A stretch of DNA of 64,000 nt from Paenibacillus spiritus (GTDB lineage Bacteria; Bacillota; Bacilli; Paenibacillales; Paenibacillaceae). Where the stretch lies: assembly GCF_008710135.1 (NCBI RefSeq), contig NZ_VYKK01000008.1:186001-250000 (forward strand), written 5' to 3'. Below, in pieces: positions 49,583 through 58,164 of the stretch (position 1 is its first letter; each line of letters begins with the position of its first letter). Under the pieces are notes generated by a model. That model did no database searches. It saw nothing but the letters and a program-made list of their open reading frames with translations, and had not been told where the DNA came from. The position numbers and the translations under genes are program-made.

Positions 49583-50035
49583 TTACGCGATCAGCTGCTT
49601 GTATTTCTGCGTCAATTCCTCGAACCACTGCTTGTCCTGCATAGTCAGCGCAAGGTCGATCAATTCGGCAATCTCAACCGCGCCGAGTTCAGCCGTATCA
49701 TTGAACGAAATGTCGGCTCTGGCCGTTGCTTCGCCCTGCACGCCTCCGGCAAAATCATAACAGAACTCTACCGAAATATCGCTCTCCATGAATTCGCTGC
49801 GCAGGAAATACAGAACCTCGCACAGCAGAACCGGCCGGACCTGATTCTCGAACACGCACTCCATTACCTTGGCCCAGTAGTGCTGGTTGTTGAGATGCAG
49901 CTTGTCACCCGTCAAGAGATATTTTTCACCCTGAAAATCGTTGACGAACCGGAGCTCGAGCGGCTGCATTTTGAATATGGCGGCAATCTGCTTCTTGGCA
50001 ATGTTGACTATATCCTGCGTCTCCAATCGGATCAT
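49583..50035 (-). CDS. Small protein with IDEAL-like C-terminus
   Basis: 150 residues from the ATG at 50035 (MIRLETQDIVNIAKKQ); a start 14 codons upstream has no ribosome site, though the one chosen has only a weak GGGGTG. The C-terminal EIAELIDLALTMQDKQWFEELTQKYKQL resembles the IDEAL domain (I-D-x-A-L-x-x-x-D-x-x-W/F-F), a short helix pair seen in Bacillales proteins. The remainder is a mixed alpha/beta region (ELRFVNDFQGEKYLLTGDKLH) without a known family. Function unknown. Single gene convergent with hemH. Confidence 0.6.
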   Translation of the reverse strand: MIRLETQDIVNIAKKQIAAIFKMQPLELRFVNDFQGEKYLLTGDKLHLNNQHYWAKVMECVFENQVRPVLLCEVLYFLRSEFMESDISVEFCYDFAGGVQGEATARADISFNDTAELGAVEIAELIDLALTMQDKQWFEELTQKYKQLIA

Positions 50036-50236
50036 CTCTGTGGCACCCCATCTCTTGAATTCACCTGTGGAATTCATACAATTTAAACTAAGTTATATAA
50101 TCTATCGTCGGTTTTGCGCCGTTTCTTAATAGTATTCCGGTTTTTTTCACAAAAACCCGGTTCATCTCCCCGTTATGCGTTTAATAATATAGTTTGTCCC
50201 GGCGAACCGGTCTGTTATACGTTATTGTACGCAAAA

Positions 50237-50275
50237 AAGCCTTCGGACGGAAGAGGTTCTTCCGGCCCGAAGGCT
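50237..50275 (-). terminator. Terminator of the purine operon
   Basis: A ~17-bp imperfect stem (AAGCCTTCGG...CGGAAGA / TCTTCCG...CCGAAGGCTT), then TTTTTTGC on the minus strand. It ends the operon about 50 bases past the adenine deaminase stop. Confidence 0.9.
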
Positions 50276-50327
50276 TATTCATACTATCACACCGCGGCAG
50301 CCCTTCTTGGGCAGCGGCGGGGCTTGG

Positions 50328-52166
50328 CTATACCGCCTCCGCGGCGGCCGCATCCTCCGCTTCACAGAAGAGCGGAACGAGCCGAATGCCGTCCTCCGGC
50401 GTGATCCGCACCAGCCCCTTGTCAGAGATGCGCAGAGCCGGAATAACGGAGAGCGCCAGCAGCGACAAGGTCATGAACGCATAGTTCAGCCCGCAGCCGG
50501 CTTCAGCCAGCGCCCGGCTGATTGCGGCCGACTGCGCCGCCGCCGTCTCGAACGGCTCTGCCGACAGAAGACCGGCGATGGCCAGCGGGAACAGCGTCCG
50601 GCCGCGGCGGGTGATTACCGCCACGCCGCCGTTCGCGTCGGCGACTGCATTCGCCGCCTCGGCCATCAGCTCGTCGTCATTGCCGATGACGAGCAGGTTG
50701 TGGCAGTCATGCGCCACCGTCATGGCGATGGCGGCCGGCTCCCGGAAGCCGATGCCGTCGACGAGTCCGACCGCCTTGCCTCCGGTTGCCTTGTGGCGCT
50801 CCAGCACGGCGATTTTGCAGAGTTCCTCCGTCAGACGGAGTCTGCCGCCTTCCGCCTGCAGCTCCCGCATCCGCTCCTCGGTCTCCACATGGTTCTCAAT
50901 AACGCCGATCACACGGGCCTTCACGGTTCCGTACTCCAGCGGCGTTCGGATGATGAAGTCCTCCGCCTGCGGACGCTCCTTCAGATGAACAGAAGACAGC
51001 ACTTCTTCCGGATAACGGAAGGGCGGCAGCTCCGCCGTCATGACTCCGTTCTCGGCGACTACCGCGCCCGAAGCTATTGTCATGACCACATTGACATCGG
51101 CCAAGGCGCCCTCCAGCAGAATGATGTCGGCGCACGCTCCCGGCACGATGGCTCCGATGTCGCGGGCGACGCCGAACCGTTCGGCCGTATTGATCGTGGC
51201 CATCTGGAACGCAGTGACCGGCTTGACGCCCTGGGCGATCGCATGCCGCAGCACGAAGTCCATGTGGCCTTCGTCGCGCAGCGATTCCGAGCTGCGGTCG
51301 TCGGTGACAAGCATCATCCGGCGCGGGTCCAAGCCCCGCTCGGTATGCGCCTTGATCGTCTCGGCGACATCGTGCCAAGCCGAGCCGCGGCGCATCTTCG
51401 CGTACATGCCGAGCCGGACGCGCTCGATCACGTCGTCGGCGGTGACGCATTCATGATCGCCGGTGACGCCGGCGGCGGCATAGACCGGCAGCCGCCAATC
51501 CCCCGACGGCCAGGTGAAATGGCCGTCCACCTGGCGTCCGGCGCGGAGAGTGGCCTGGATCTCTCCGAGCATTTTGGCGTCTCCGTATACGACACCGGGA
51601 AAGTTCATCACTTCGCCCAGCGCGATAACGTCCGCTCCCCAGGTGAAGGCTTCCGCCACTTCTTTCGGACCGATCTCCGAGCCTGTAGTCTCAATCGCAG
51701 CCCCTGCGGCGGGCACGCAGGAAGCGACCTGCATATACCCGGCCAGCGGCGTCGCCCGCAGTTCATCCAGCATCAGCCGGATTCCCTTCAAGCCGAAGAC
51801 GTTCGCGATTTCATGGGCGTCGAAGAAGCCACCCGTCGTTCCCAGCGGCAGCACCGCCCGGGCAAATTCGGTTGCGGTCAGCTGGGTGCTCTCGATATGG
51901 CAGTGCCCGTCAAGCAGACCCGGAGCCATATACCGGCCTCCGGCATCGATGACCCGGGTATCCTCCCCGATCATATGGGAGACATCCTTTCCGACATAAG
52001 CGATCCGGCCCTCCCGGATGCCGACGGACATGTTCTCCAGAATCTCGCCCGAGACGACATTCACCAGTCTCCCGCCGGTAATGACCAGCGTTGCCGGCAG
52101 GTCGCCGCGCGACGTCGCCACAAGGTCCGGCACGCAGTCCGCCAGCGGTATTCGCGGATATCCCAT
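50328..52166 (-). CDS. adeC: Adenine deaminase
   Basis: 612 residues of the AdeC amidohydrolase family. LVITGGRLVNVVSGEILENM (strand domain), GLLDGHCHIESTQLT (metal-binding His-x-His), GDHECVTADDVIERVRLGMYAKMRRGSAW, LVTDDRSSESL and MTVAHDCHNLLVIG are the family marks. It converts adenine to hypoxanthine and ammonia, feeding the xanthine dehydrogenase encoded upstream in the operon. GGGAGGGGG precedes the ATG. It follows pucG by 62 bases and is the last gene before the terminator at 50237. Confidence 0.93.
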   Translation of the reverse strand: MGYPRIPLADCVPDLVATSRGDLPATLVITGGRLVNVVSGEILENMSVGIREGRIAYVGKDVSHMIGEDTRVIDAGGRYMAPGLLDGHCHIESTQLTATEFARAVLPLGTTGGFFDAHEIANVFGLKGIRLMLDELRATPLAGYMQVASCVPAAGAAIETTGSEIGPKEVAEAFTWGADVIALGEVMNFPGVVYGDAKMLGEIQATLRAGRQVDGHFTWPSGDWRLPVYAAAGVTGDHECVTADDVIERVRLGMYAKMRRGSAWHDVAETIKAHTERGLDPRRMMLVTDDRSSESLRDEGHMDFVLRHAIAQGVKPVTAFQMATINTAERFGVARDIGAIVPGACADIILLEGALADVNVVMTIASGAVVAENGVMTAELPPFRYPEEVLSSVHLKERPQAEDFIIRTPLEYGTVKARVIGVIENHVETEERMRELQAEGGRLRLTEELCKIAVLERHKATGGKAVGLVDGIGFREPAAIAMTVAHDCHNLLVIGNDDELMAEAANAVADANGGVAVITRRGRTLFPLAIAGLLSAEPFETAAAQSAAISRALAEAGCGLNYAFMTLSLLALSVIPALRISDKGLVRITPEDGIRLVPLFCEAEDAAAAEAV

Positions 52167-52228
52167 GATTGTCCCCCTCCCCTTCCTTACCGAAGCACGA
52201 GCTTCTTGTGCAAATTGAAATGATTATC

Positions 52229-53458
52229 TTACACCCGCTCGTATACGTCAAGGGCGGCCTGAACGGCCGCTCCCGGCGAAGCCGCGAATCCCTGGCGAAG
52301 CAGCGCCGCCTCCAGCGCGCCCAGCACGCGCAGCACATTGTTCTCCCGGCAGCTGTAGCCCATCGTGCCAATCCGCCAGATTCGGCCCTTGAGCGGGCCG
52401 AAGGAGCTGGCGATTTCGACGCCGAACCGGTCCAGCAGCATCGAACGGACGGCCTCCCCGTCGACGCCTTCGGGAATTTCGGCGCAGGCGACAACCGGCA
52501 GCTTGCAGGCCGGATCGCCGTACAGACGCAGTCCCATGGCCTCCAGCCCTTCCGCCAGCGCCCGCTCATGCAGCCGGTGCCGGGCATAGCGGGCTTCCAG
52601 CCCTTCTTCCAGCGCGAGCCGGAGCCCTTCGCGGAGGCCGTACAGCATCGACGTCATTTCCGTATGATGATTGAGCCGCTTCTCGCTCCAGTAATCCTGG
52701 AGCATACCGAGATCGAAGTAATTGCTGCGCACATACACAATATCTTCGCCGAAGGCGTCGTCGTCGCTGCGAATGCCGCGTTCGACCCGCTTGCGGGCCA
52801 GAATCCGGGCCTCCGCCCGCTCGTTGTACGTCAGCGGCGACATGCCCGAAGGGACGGACAGGCATTTCTGGGTTCCGCCGATCACCACGTCAAGTTTCCA
52901 TTCATCCGTCTTCACCGGCACGCCGCCGATCGTCGCCACCGCATCGACGACCAGCAGCGCGTCCAGCTCCCGGCACACCTCCCCGATGCCTTCCAGCGGC
53001 TGCATCCGGCCGGTCGAGGTCTCGCCGTGGACCATGGCGACAAGCTGCGGACGCACACGCCGGATCTCCGCAATAATCTCCTCGGGATCGAAGACGGTTC
53101 CCCACGGCCTATGCATGACGGATACCTCGGCGCCGCAGCGCTCGGCAATCTCATGCAGCAGATGGCCGAACCGGCCATAGATCGGCACCAGCACCCGGTC
53201 TCCGGGCCGGATCAGGCTGATCATGGCCGCTTCCAGGCCCGACCGCGAAGTGCCGTCCACCGGATAAGCCCAGCGGTTGCCGGTCGCGAACAACTCCCGG
53301 AGCATGCCCATCGTCTCATTCATAATGCCCGTGAACTCGGGGTCGAACTGCCCCAGCACCGGCATCGACAGCGCCCGAAGCACCCGCGGGTCCACTTCCA
53401 CCGGCCCCGGCGTCATAATGCACCGCTGGGACGGCGCCAAATCCTCATACCGCCTCAT
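52229..53458 (-). CDS. pucG: PucG-like (S)-ureidoglycine-glyoxylate aminotransferase
   Basis: 409 residues from the ATG at 53458, which has GGGGGAGA upstream; an extra 13-codon frame is probably untranslated. It is a class V aminotransferase of the alanine-glyoxylate family: MTPGPVEVDPRVLRALSMPVLGQFDPEF, YPVDGTSRSGLEAAMISL, and the PLP lysine in VIGGTQKCLSVPSGMSP. PucG transfers the amino group of ureidoglycine to glyoxylate in the last steps of purine breakdown. The gene after pucF is separated by a ~320-bp repeat array, unusual for this otherwise compact operon. Confidence 0.85.
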   Translation of the reverse strand: MRRYEDLAPSQRCIMTPGPVEVDPRVLRALSMPVLGQFDPEFTGIMNETMGMLRELFATGNRWAYPVDGTSRSGLEAAMISLIRPGDRVLVPIYGRFGHLLHEIAERCGAEVSVMHRPWGTVFDPEEIIAEIRRVRPQLVAMVHGETSTGRMQPLEGIGEVCRELDALLVVDAVATIGGVPVKTDEWKLDVVIGGTQKCLSVPSGMSPLTYNERAEARILARKRVERGIRSDDDAFGEDIVYVRSNYFDLGMLQDYWSEKRLNHHTEMTSMLYGLREGLRLALEEGLEARYARHRLHERALAEGLEAMGLRLYGDPACKLPVVACAEIPEGVDGEAVRSMLLDRFGVEIASSFGPLKGRIWRIGTMGYSCRENNVLRVLGALEAALLRQGFAASPGAAVQAALDVYERV

Positions 53459-53517
53459 CCTGATCTCCCCCCGTCCGCCGGGCGGAGCCGGATTCACCGG
53501 GCCGCCTGCGGTCCTTC

Positions 53518-53796
53518 TGTTCTGTGTGCTGATGTTCTGTACCCTTCTGTTCTGTGTGATGCTGTTCTGTACTCTGCTGTTTTGTGTCCTTGTTCCTTAT
53601 CCTTGTGTTCTGTATGCTTCTCTTTCAGTACGTGCTGTTCAGTACCCTCGTTGTCCGGCACCCTGCTGTTCTGTACCCTCGTTGTCCGGCACCCTGCTGC
53701 TTAGTATCCCTGTGTTCTGTACTTCTGTTCTGTATTCTTCTGTTCATTATCCTGCCGTTCTGCTGCCTTGCTGTTCTGTATCTGCTGCCCTGCGGC
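53518..53796. repeat. 15-bp-period degenerate tandem array between pucF and pucG
   Basis: From 53518 units such as TGTTCTGTACCCTTC, TGTTCTGTGTGATGC and TGTTCTGTACTCTGC follow each other every 15 bp, about 17 units in all, decaying toward 53790. A 31-bp double unit (TTGTCCGGCACCCTGC variant) recurs around 53650-53695. It is non-coding on the operon strand. Confidence 0.85.
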
Positions 53797-55053
53797 TTAG
53801 CAATAAGCCAGTTCGTACAAAAGCCCGATCAGCACATCCAGCCCAGCCGCCAGCTCCTCCGGCGGCGTATGCTCCAGCGGAGAGTGACTGATGCCGTCCC
53901 GGCTCGGCACAAAAATCATGGCCGCCCGGCAGCGGGGCGCCAGCAGCTGGGCGTCATGCCCGGCTCCGCTGACCATCCTTCGGCTCGGGCGGCCCTGTCT
54001 CCCGCAGACGGCCTCGATGGAGGCGCACAGCGGCGCGTCCATCGGCGCAGGCTGCGCCCGGAGCCGGGGAATCAGCTCCAGCCCAAGGCCCCGCCGGGCG
54101 GCGATCTGGCCGAAGTCTGCGGCCACCGCGGCGCAGAAGCGCTCCAGTTCCGCCTCATCGCTGTGGCGGATATCCAGACTGAAAGACACTTCGCCGGGAA
54201 TGACATTGGAGGTGTTCGGCTTCACGTCCAGCCGGCCCGCTGTGGCAACCAGCGGATCTCCGGCTTCCAGCGCGCAGTGTTCCAGATGCGCCAGCATCTC
54301 CGCCGCACCGGCGAGGCCATCCCGCCGCAATCCCATCGGCGTCGTTCCGGCATGGTTGGCGCTGCCGGTCAGCCGGACCTCATAGCGGCGCTGTCCGGCA
54401 ATCGCCGTGACGATTCCGATCTCCGTCCCGGTCCGCTCCAGCGTAATTCCCTGTTCAATATGCAGTTCGATATAAGCTGCGATATCGGACCGCTTCAGGC
54501 TTCCCGGCGAATAGCCGCCGAAGCCGCAGTCTTCCATGGCATGCTTCAGGGCAATGCCGGAGGCGTCGGAGACAGCAGCGGCCTCCGGACCGGCGTAGCG
54601 CCCCGCGACATGCCCCGATCCCCAGAAGGTCAGCGGAAAACGGCTGCCTTCCTCTTCGGCAAAAGACACGGCCTCCAGCGTCCGTCTCGGCGGCCCGTAT
54701 GTCCGGCGCAGATGCGCCAGCGCCGCGATGCCGGAGGCAACGCCGTAAGCGCCGTCGTACCGCCCGCCGGAGACGACCGTGTCGATATGCGACCCGGTCA
54801 GAATAACGCGCCCGTCCTCTTCCGTCCCCGGAAGCCGACCGAAGACGTTGCCGACTCCGTCCGCATAGGCCGACAAGCCGAGCGTCTCCATCCGCTCCTT
54901 CAGGAACGACTGGGCCCGGCTCCATTCCGGCGTGTACAGCAGCCGGGTGATTCCTTCGCCCGGGGCGCTGAACGCGGCCAGCTCCTCCAGCAGCTCCAGC
55001 ATCTCTTCGGCGGCCCGGGCGTGCCGCGAAGCTTCGGTCCCCGGCCCGCTCAT
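53797..55053 (-). CDS. pucF: Allantoate amidohydrolase (PucF/AllC type)
   Basis: 418 residues from the ATG at 55053, whose ATGA overlaps the TGA of allantoinase. A long frame reaching 56223 is a shadow of pucH. M20-family metal sites: TGSHIDTVVSGGRYDGAYGV, SFAEEEGSRF, ELHIEQG and GAGHDAQLLAPRCRAAMIFVPS. It hydrolyses allantoate to ureidoglycolate/ureidoglycine. Family members include N-carbamoyl-amino-acid hydrolases, but the operon fixes the assignment. Confidence 0.9.
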   Translation of the reverse strand: MSGPGTEASRHARAAEEMLELLEELAAFSAPGEGITRLLYTPEWSRAQSFLKERMETLGLSAYADGVGNVFGRLPGTEEDGRVILTGSHIDTVVSGGRYDGAYGVASGIAALAHLRRTYGPPRRTLEAVSFAEEEGSRFPLTFWGSGHVAGRYAGPEAAAVSDASGIALKHAMEDCGFGGYSPGSLKRSDIAAYIELHIEQGITLERTGTEIGIVTAIAGQRRYEVRLTGSANHAGTTPMGLRRDGLAGAAEMLAHLEHCALEAGDPLVATAGRLDVKPNTSNVIPGEVSFSLDIRHSDEAELERFCAAVAADFGQIAARRGLGLELIPRLRAQPAPMDAPLCASIEAVCGRQGRPSRRMVSGAGHDAQLLAPRCRAAMIFVPSRDGISHSPLEHTPPEELAAGLDVLIGLLYELAYC

Positions 55054-56441
55054 ACGCGCAGCCCCCGTCCCGCACGGACCCGTCTGCCGCCGCCGGGGCG
55101 AAGCAATCCGTCCGCCGCCGTGTAGACCGGCTGTCCCCGCAGCAGAGTGGCGGTTACCCGGCAGGACAGCTCCATGCCTACATACGGGCTGATCTTGTGC
55201 CGGTACAGCAGATGCTCCGGCTGCAGCGTGTAGGAAGCCCCCGGGTCGAGAATCGCCAGATCGGCCTCGAGGCCTACGGCGATCCGCCCCTTGCGGTCCG
55301 ACAGCCCGAATCGGCGGGCCGGCCCTTCGGCCAGCAGACTGGCGATCAGCGCCGCCGGCAGCTTCCGGCGGTTCACGCCTTCGTGGAACATAAGCTCCAG
55401 GCTGCTCTGCGCGCCGGAAATGCCGCCCCAGGCTTCGAAGAAACCGAGGGACGGGTCCAGCTTCATTTCCGGCGGACAGGGCGAATGATCGGAGGCGATG
55501 AAGTCGATCAGCCCGTCTTTCAGCGCCTGCCAGAGCTTCTCCTGCTCCTCCCCGCTTCGCAGCGGCGGCGCGCATTTGGCGAGAGGACCGAGACGCAGCA
55601 GATCCTGTTCGCTCAGAATCAGGTAATGCGGGCAGGTCTCGGCCGTCACATCCACCCCGCGGCGCTTGGCCTCCCCGATCAGCTCCAGCGCCGCCGCCGT
55701 GCTGATATGGACAAAATGCAGGCGGCACCCCGTCCGCTCGCTGTAGAGCAGCGCCCGGGCGACCGCCTCCAGTTCCGCTTCCGGCGGACGGGAAGCCGCA
55801 AAGTCCAGCGGACCGGTCCGCCCTGCCCTTACGGCGGCATCCGAGAGCGTCTTCGTCAAGGCTTCGCTCTCGGCATGGAGAGCGAGAAGGCCGCCGAACG
55901 AGGCGATCGTCTCCATCCCCCGGTAGAGCGTATCGTCGTCCACCTCGCGGAACCGGCCTTCGCCTTCTCCGCCGGGATTGGAGATGAACGCCTTGAATCC
56001 CGCGACCCCCGCTTCGGCCAGACGTTCCAGCTCCTCCAGATTGCCGGGAACAAGGCCGCCCCAGAGCATATAATCGACGGCGGAGTTCCCCTCCGCCAAT
56101 CTGTTCTTCAACCGGAGCGCCTCCAGGTTCACCGTGGGCGGATTGCCGTTCAGCGGCATATCGGCATAGGTCGTGCAGCCGCCAGCCGCCAGCGCGGCCG
56201 AGCCGGAGCTGAAGCCTTCCCAATGGCCGAAGGACGGTTCATTGAAATGCACATGGGCGTCGATGACGCCGGGGAACACATACTGCCCCTCCGCATCCAG
56301 CCGGTTCTCCGCTTCCTGCGGGTCCAGCGTCTCTTCCAGCGCGGCGATGATGCCGTCCTTGGTGCCGATGTCCAGACGGCGCACACCGCCCGGAAGGACG
56401 GCCAGACCGCCCGTAATGACCCAGTCGAATCTCTTCTTCAT
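55050..56441 (-). CDS. pucH: Allantoinase
   Basis: 463 residues of the cyclic amidohydrolase family. GVIDAHVHFNEPSFGHWEGF carries the first metal His pair, AGFKAFISN the carboxylated Lys, LHFVHISTA and ETCPHYLIL further His ligands, and FIASDHSPCPPEMK the catalytic Asp. It opens allantoin to allantoate. Start ATG with GGAGGG upstream. It lies between the OHCU/HIU gene (71 bases) and pucF (4-base overlap). Confidence 0.93.
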   Translation of the reverse strand: MKKRFDWVITGGLAVLPGGVRRLDIGTKDGIIAALEETLDPQEAENRLDAEGQYVFPGVIDAHVHFNEPSFGHWEGFSSGSAALAAGGCTTYADMPLNGNPPTVNLEALRLKNRLAEGNSAVDYMLWGGLVPGNLEELERLAEAGVAGFKAFISNPGGEGEGRFREVDDDTLYRGMETIASFGGLLALHAESEALTKTLSDAAVRAGRTGPLDFAASRPPEAELEAVARALLYSERTGCRLHFVHISTAAALELIGEAKRRGVDVTAETCPHYLILSEQDLLRLGPLAKCAPPLRSGEEQEKLWQALKDGLIDFIASDHSPCPPEMKLDPSLGFFEAWGGISGAQSSLELMFHEGVNRRKLPAALIASLLAEGPARRFGLSDRKGRIAVGLEADLAILDPGASYTLQPEHLLYRHKISPYVGMELSCRVTATLLRGQPVYTAADGLLRPGGGRRVRAGRGLRV

Positions 56442-56512
56442 CCTGACGCCCTCCTTCGGTTCGGGTAGAAAGCCCTCTTCCCCTTCATTCGCATGCGCCC
56501 TTCACTCCGGCG

Positions 56513-57433
56513 TCAGCTCCCCCGGTACGTGCTGTATCCGCCGGGGGCGAGCAGCAGCGGAACATGGTAATGCGCATCCGGTTCGGCAACCCGGAAGCGA
56601 ATCGGAATTTCTTCCAGAAACGCTTCTGACTCCGTTCCGGCGATCCTTCTCCAGTAATCCCCGGCCCGGAACAGCAGCTCATAGCTTCCGCCCGCCAGTT
56701 CTCCACCTTCGAGCAGCGGCTTCTCCAGTCTTCCGTCCGCATTCGTGACGGCTGTCTTCAGCAGCCTCCAGCCGCCGTCCTCTTCCCGAAGCCTAAGCTC
56801 CACTACAAGACCGGGCGCGGGAGTTCCCCGGGACAGGTCCAGCACATGGGTGGTCAGCCTGCCGCTTCCGCCCGATTGGCCGGCGGAGAGCGGGGGAGCC
56901 GCATTCTCCGCCTGCTCCGTTTCTCCCTCCGTAATCAGATCTCGGAGCCGGAAGCCGGCAATGCGGCCGACTTCCTGCATCGCCCGGGCCAGCTCGGTCT
57001 CCCGCTCTCCCGGCAGCCGCTCCCGGAGGGAAGCGAGAATCTCATCAGCCGTCCGGCCGCGCACCGCCAGGATGAACGGGAATCCGAACTTCTCCGTATA
57101 CCTCCGGTTCAACCCGCTCATCTCGGCGAACTGCTCGGGGGCCAGACGGTCCAGACCGGCCCCCCGCTGCTCCGCCGCCGACAGCGGCGTCACCTGCATG
57201 CGTGTCGCCAGATCGGGATGGCTTCGCAGCAGCGCGAGCGACCGCTCCTCTCCGGCACTTCGGACCGCTTGTTCCATCGCCTCATGCAGGTCCTCCACAT
57301 CGGCAAAAGGACGTTCCGGCCACGCTGCCTCCGCTACCCACGGCGAATGCTCATAGATGCCGCCGAGCGCCGAGACAAACGCCTCCCGGTCCATCTTATT
57401 GACCGCATCCAGCATCAGCGTCTGTGCCTTCAT
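56513..57433 (-). CDS. pucL: Fused OHCU decarboxylase / 5-hydroxyisourate hydrolase
   Basis: 306 residues from the ATG at 57433. Residues 1-165 are OHCU decarboxylase (GGIYEHSPWVAEAAW, LLRSHPDLATRM, NRRYTEKFGFPFILAV). Residues ~190-306 are a transthyretin-like 5-hydroxyisourate hydrolase (LTTHVLDLSRGTPAPGLVVEL ... HYHVPLLLAPGGYSTYRGS), the last residues being the classic YRGS ending. Together they turn the urate-oxidase product into S-allantoin. In Bacillus PucL the decarboxylase is fused to urate oxidase instead, so symbol pucL is loose; the order here matches the plant enzyme (TTL). The start overlaps the stop of pucE (ATGA). Urate oxidase itself is not in the window. Confidence 0.88.
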   Translation of the reverse strand: MKAQTLMLDAVNKMDREAFVSALGGIYEHSPWVAEAAWPERPFADVEDLHEAMEQAVRSAGEERSLALLRSHPDLATRMQVTPLSAAEQRGAGLDRLAPEQFAEMSGLNRRYTEKFGFPFILAVRGRTADEILASLRERLPGERETELARAMQEVGRIAGFRLRDLITEGETEQAENAAPPLSAGQSGGSGRLTTHVLDLSRGTPAPGLVVELRLREEDGGWRLLKTAVTNADGRLEKPLLEGGELAGGSYELLFRAGDYWRRIAGTESEAFLEEIPIRFRVAEPDAHYHVPLLLAPGGYSTYRGS

Positions 57434-58164
57434 GACTCCCCCGCCCCTCTTAGGGCGGCCCGGCTGACCGCCCGCCAGATGCCTCCGTACCCGGTGCACC
57501 GGCAGAGATTGCCGGACAGCGCTTCTTCCACTTCCTCCCGCGTGGGCCGGGGATTGTTCTCCAGCAGGGCCACCGTCGACAGCACCATGCCCGGCGTGCA
57601 GTATCCGCACTGGAACCCGCCTTCTTCCAGAAAAGCTTCCTGCACCGGGTGCAGGCTCCCCGCTCCCTCGGGGCCCTTCTCGCTCAATCCTTCAATGGTA
57701 ACGATGCTCGAGCCCTCGCACTGGTACGCCATGGTCAGACAGGCATTGATCGGCACTCCGTCGATCAGCACCATACAGGCTCCGCAGCGGCCCAGCTCGC
57801 AGGACCGCTTCGTTCCGGTCAGCCCCAGATCGTCCCGCAGCACCTGAAGCAGGCGGCGGGACGCCGGCACCCGAATCTCTACCGGCTTGCCGTTGACCGT
57901 GCAGGCAAGGACATAGGCTTCGCCTTGTTCCGCCTCCTCCTGTCCCGCTAGCACCTGTCCTGCTAATTCCTGTCCTGCTAATTCCTGTCCTGCTAATTCC
58001 TGTCCCGCTAACACCTGTCCCGCTAATTCCTGTCCTGTGAATTCCTTCTCAGTTCCGCAAGGCCCTCTCTCGGCAGATCCCTTGGCTTCCGGCACAGCTT
58101 CCACAGGGCCCGGCTCGCCCGGCCGAAGAGGGGCGGAAGCCGGCAAGTTCGCTTTATTCTCCAT
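57430..58164 (-). CDS. pucE: Xanthine dehydrogenase iron-sulfur subunit with pentapeptide-repeat N-terminal extension
   Basis: 244 residues. The last ~170 are the [2Fe-2S] subunit: CELGRCGACMVLIDGVPINAC binds the first cluster and GFQCGYCTPGM ... CRCTGY the second. Residues ~38-78 are a low-complexity run of ELAGQ/VLAGQ pentapeptides absent from the family, encoded by 15-bp units (57931-58050). The family normally begins near VLACTVNGKP, so a shorter true start is possible, but none with a clear ribosome site is seen. It acts with PucC and PucD to oxidise hypoxanthine and xanthine to urate. Its start overlaps pucD by 11 bases. Confidence 0.88.
   Translation of the reverse strand: MENKANLPASAPLRPGEPGPVEAVPEAKGSAERGPCGTEKEFTGQELAGQVLAGQELAGQELAGQELAGQVLAGQEEAEQGEAYVLACTVNGKPVEIRVPASRRLLQVLRDDLGLTGTKRSCELGRCGACMVLIDGVPINACLTMAYQCEGSSIVTIEGLSEKGPEGAGSLHPVQEAFLEEGGFQCGYCTPGMVLSTVALLENNPRPTREEVEEALSGNLCRCTGYGGIWRAVSRAALRGAGES
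57931..58050. repeat. Eight 15-bp units in the pucE 5' region
   Basis: Units such as TGCTAATTCCTGTCC (57961, 57976, 57991), CGCTAACACCTGTCC (58006) and CGCTAATTCCTGTCC (58021) follow every 15 bp. Three are identical. They encode LAGQE-type pentapeptides on the minus strand, preserving frame. Confidence 0.92.

Noticed and set aside
49583..50077. Longer start for the IDEAL-like protein at 50077
   Set aside because: No ribosome site before that ATG; kept as an alternative in the entry.
53518..53796. CRISPR array
   Set aside because: Units are 15 bp and contiguous with no spacers, no cas genes in view.
53797..56223. 808-residue frame covering pucF plus half of pucH
   Set aside because: Only 53797-55053 is coding in this frame; the rest is the shadow of allantoinase, and pucF has its own ATG overlapping the allantoinase stop.
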